13,493 nucleotides of DNA, taken from positions 1 to 13,493 of the forward strand of contig CAOJKG010000022.1 in the NCBI GenBank assembly GCA_948437815.1. The letters run 5' to 3'. The notes beneath the pieces are model-generated. The model made no database searches. It saw nothing but the letters and a program-made list of their open reading frames with translations, and was not told the origin of the DNA. The translations under genes and the position numbers were made by a program. Every line of letters begins with the position of its first letter. Within the stretch, counting starts at the first letter, position 1. Below, one piece after another: positions 12,731-13,493 of this stretch. The stretch is from an uncultured Mycoplasmatota bacterium. GTDB lineage: Bacteria > Bacillota_I > Bacilli_A > RF39 > UBA660.

Positions 12731-13493
12731 ATGGGACTTTATATGTCGATTAGTAGTTTAATTTTTATTGGAATTTTAATGATGGACTTTTTTTCAAAAG
12801 AAAGAGTTAACAATATTGAAACAAGGTTATATAAATATTTACTTATTTTGACTTCAATTGGCTTATCATTAGATATTTTTACTGGTATCCTTTATAATTT
12901 GAATGTTGATTATAATAATTTCTTTTATATGATAGCATCTAAGCTGGTGTTTGTTTATATTGTAGCATGGCTTTTAATTTTTGCTTTCTATATCAAACTT
13001 ATTAGTATGCCTAATAGTGAAAATAGAAACAAAAAACTTTATAGTTCTTTTATGATTTTTGCTTTTATATTTATTATTGTAACTCCTTTTATCTTAATAT
13101 TGCCTGTGCATTATATTGAGACTGATGCTACTATTGTTCCGAAAGGAATTTCAATGGTTATCGCTTATATTGTTAGCGCTTTGTTAATAATTTATACTAT
13201 TGGTTTAGCAATTAAAAATAGAAAGATAATTTCAAAAAGAAAAATCAAACCTCTTTATGCTTTAGTTATTTTATTAATTATTAATTTCTTAGCTCAAAAT
13301 TTTTTCCCAGATTTATTTTTAATAAATTTTTTGCTTAGTTTAGTTGTTATATTTATGTATTTTACAATTGAAAATCCTGATGTAAAAATGATTAAAGAAC
13401 TTAATATGGCTAAAGACCAGGCTGAGAAAGCTAATAGAGCTAAGTCTGAATTCTTATCTAATATGTCTCATGAAATTAGAACTCCACTTAATG
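12731..13493 (+). CDS. Membrane sensor histidine kinase, 3' end outside the window
   Basis: Partial: 254 codons are present and the frame stays open to the window end. The N-terminal part has about six to seven hydrophobic segments (roughly residues 5-18, 34-54, 64-92, 103-124, 139-160, 174-190 and 194-210), with little extracellular loop, resembling intramembrane or 7TM-type sensors. After ENPDV comes a signalling helix ([17 protein letters not shown]) and then [16 protein letters not shown], the H-box of HisKA kinases; His247 is the predicted autophosphorylation site. This H-box type is common in large hybrid kinases, so receiver domains may follow, but the catalytic ATPase domain is not in view. 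GGAAG lies about 9 nt before ATG 12731. The signal sensed and the response regulator are unknown. Confidence 0.9.
   Translation, partial: MGLYMSISSLIFIGILMMDFFSKERVNNIETRLYKYLLILTSIGLSLDIFTGILYNLNVDYNNFFYMIASKLVFVYIVAWLLIFAFYIKLISMPNSENRNKKLYSSFMIFAFIFIIVTPFILILPVHYIETDATIVPKGISMVIAYIVSALLIIYTIGLAIKNRKIISKRKIKPLYALVILLIINFLAQNFFPDLFLINFLLSLVVIFMYFTIENPDVKMIKELNMAKDQAEKANRAKSEFLSNMSHEIRTPLN

Noticed and set aside
1..13493. Recoding of TGA to tryptophan, as in Mycoplasma
   Set aside because: All genes read through with TGG for tryptophan and none needs TGA as sense. All ten complete genes end in TAA or TAG, so the standard code fits, although usage of TGA as stop is not shown by an intact gene.
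1..13493. CRISPR arrays, insertion sequences, phage genes, tRNA or rRNA
   Set aside because: No direct-repeat arrays, transposase motifs, terminal inverted repeats or structural RNA signatures were found on either strand.

Overview
The window is AT-rich, densely packed bacterial DNA. The genes have short AT-rich spacers, AGGAGG-type ribosome binding sites, sigma-A-type promoters and U-tract hairpin terminators. Low GC, lysine/asparagine/isoleucine-rich proteins and a B. subtilis-like leucyl-tRNA synthetase point to Bacillota, plausibly an uncultured gut Bacilli or Mollicutes-related lineage; the lineage is an inference. Tryptophan is read from TGG and no gene needs TGA as a sense codon, so the standard code fits.

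Layout. The minus strand, read from right to left, carries four transcription units. (a) 10736-10470 is a small XRE regulator. (b) 10396-8809 is an alpha-helical repeat protein followed by a GreA/GreB-family factor whose frame is broken in an A10 tract. It has a TTTACA-17-TATAAT promoter and ends in a hairpin terminator. (c) 8699-5853 is leuS alone, with a fully consensus promoter and its own terminator. (d) 5782-1638 is a four-gene unit: UcpA-like short-chain dehydrogenase, nitroreductase, orphan PstS-like phosphate-type binding protein, and a membrane-anchored protein with a C-terminal thioredoxin domain. It is closed by a terminator at 1589-1615. After this come a CDF metal transporter and an overlapping 5-formyltetrahydrofolate cyclo-ligase (1481-71), apparently from their own promoter. 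The plus strand has a monocistronic AMP-forming acyl-CoA synthetase-type enzyme (10842-12644) with a palindromic terminator. After it comes the start of a membrane sensor histidine kinase that runs off the window end.

How things fit. The SDR, nitroreductase, binding protein and thioredoxin genes are tightly spaced or overlapping, which suggests a unit mixing cytoplasmic redox enzymes with surface proteins. The XRE gene and the acyl-CoA synthetase gene diverge from a 105-bp region that contains a perfect 8+8 bp inverted repeat, a likely operator.

Most notable: the leucyl-tRNA synthetase has a complete Nudix hydrolase domain of about 140 residues inserted near the C-terminal base of its editing domain, with an intact Nudix box. 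Next are the A10 frameshift in the elongation-factor gene, the five cysteine pairs of the thioredoxin-tailed surface protein, and the roughly 30-residue helical repeats of the 345-residue protein. No CRISPR array, rRNA, tRNA, insertion sequence or phage module was seen.
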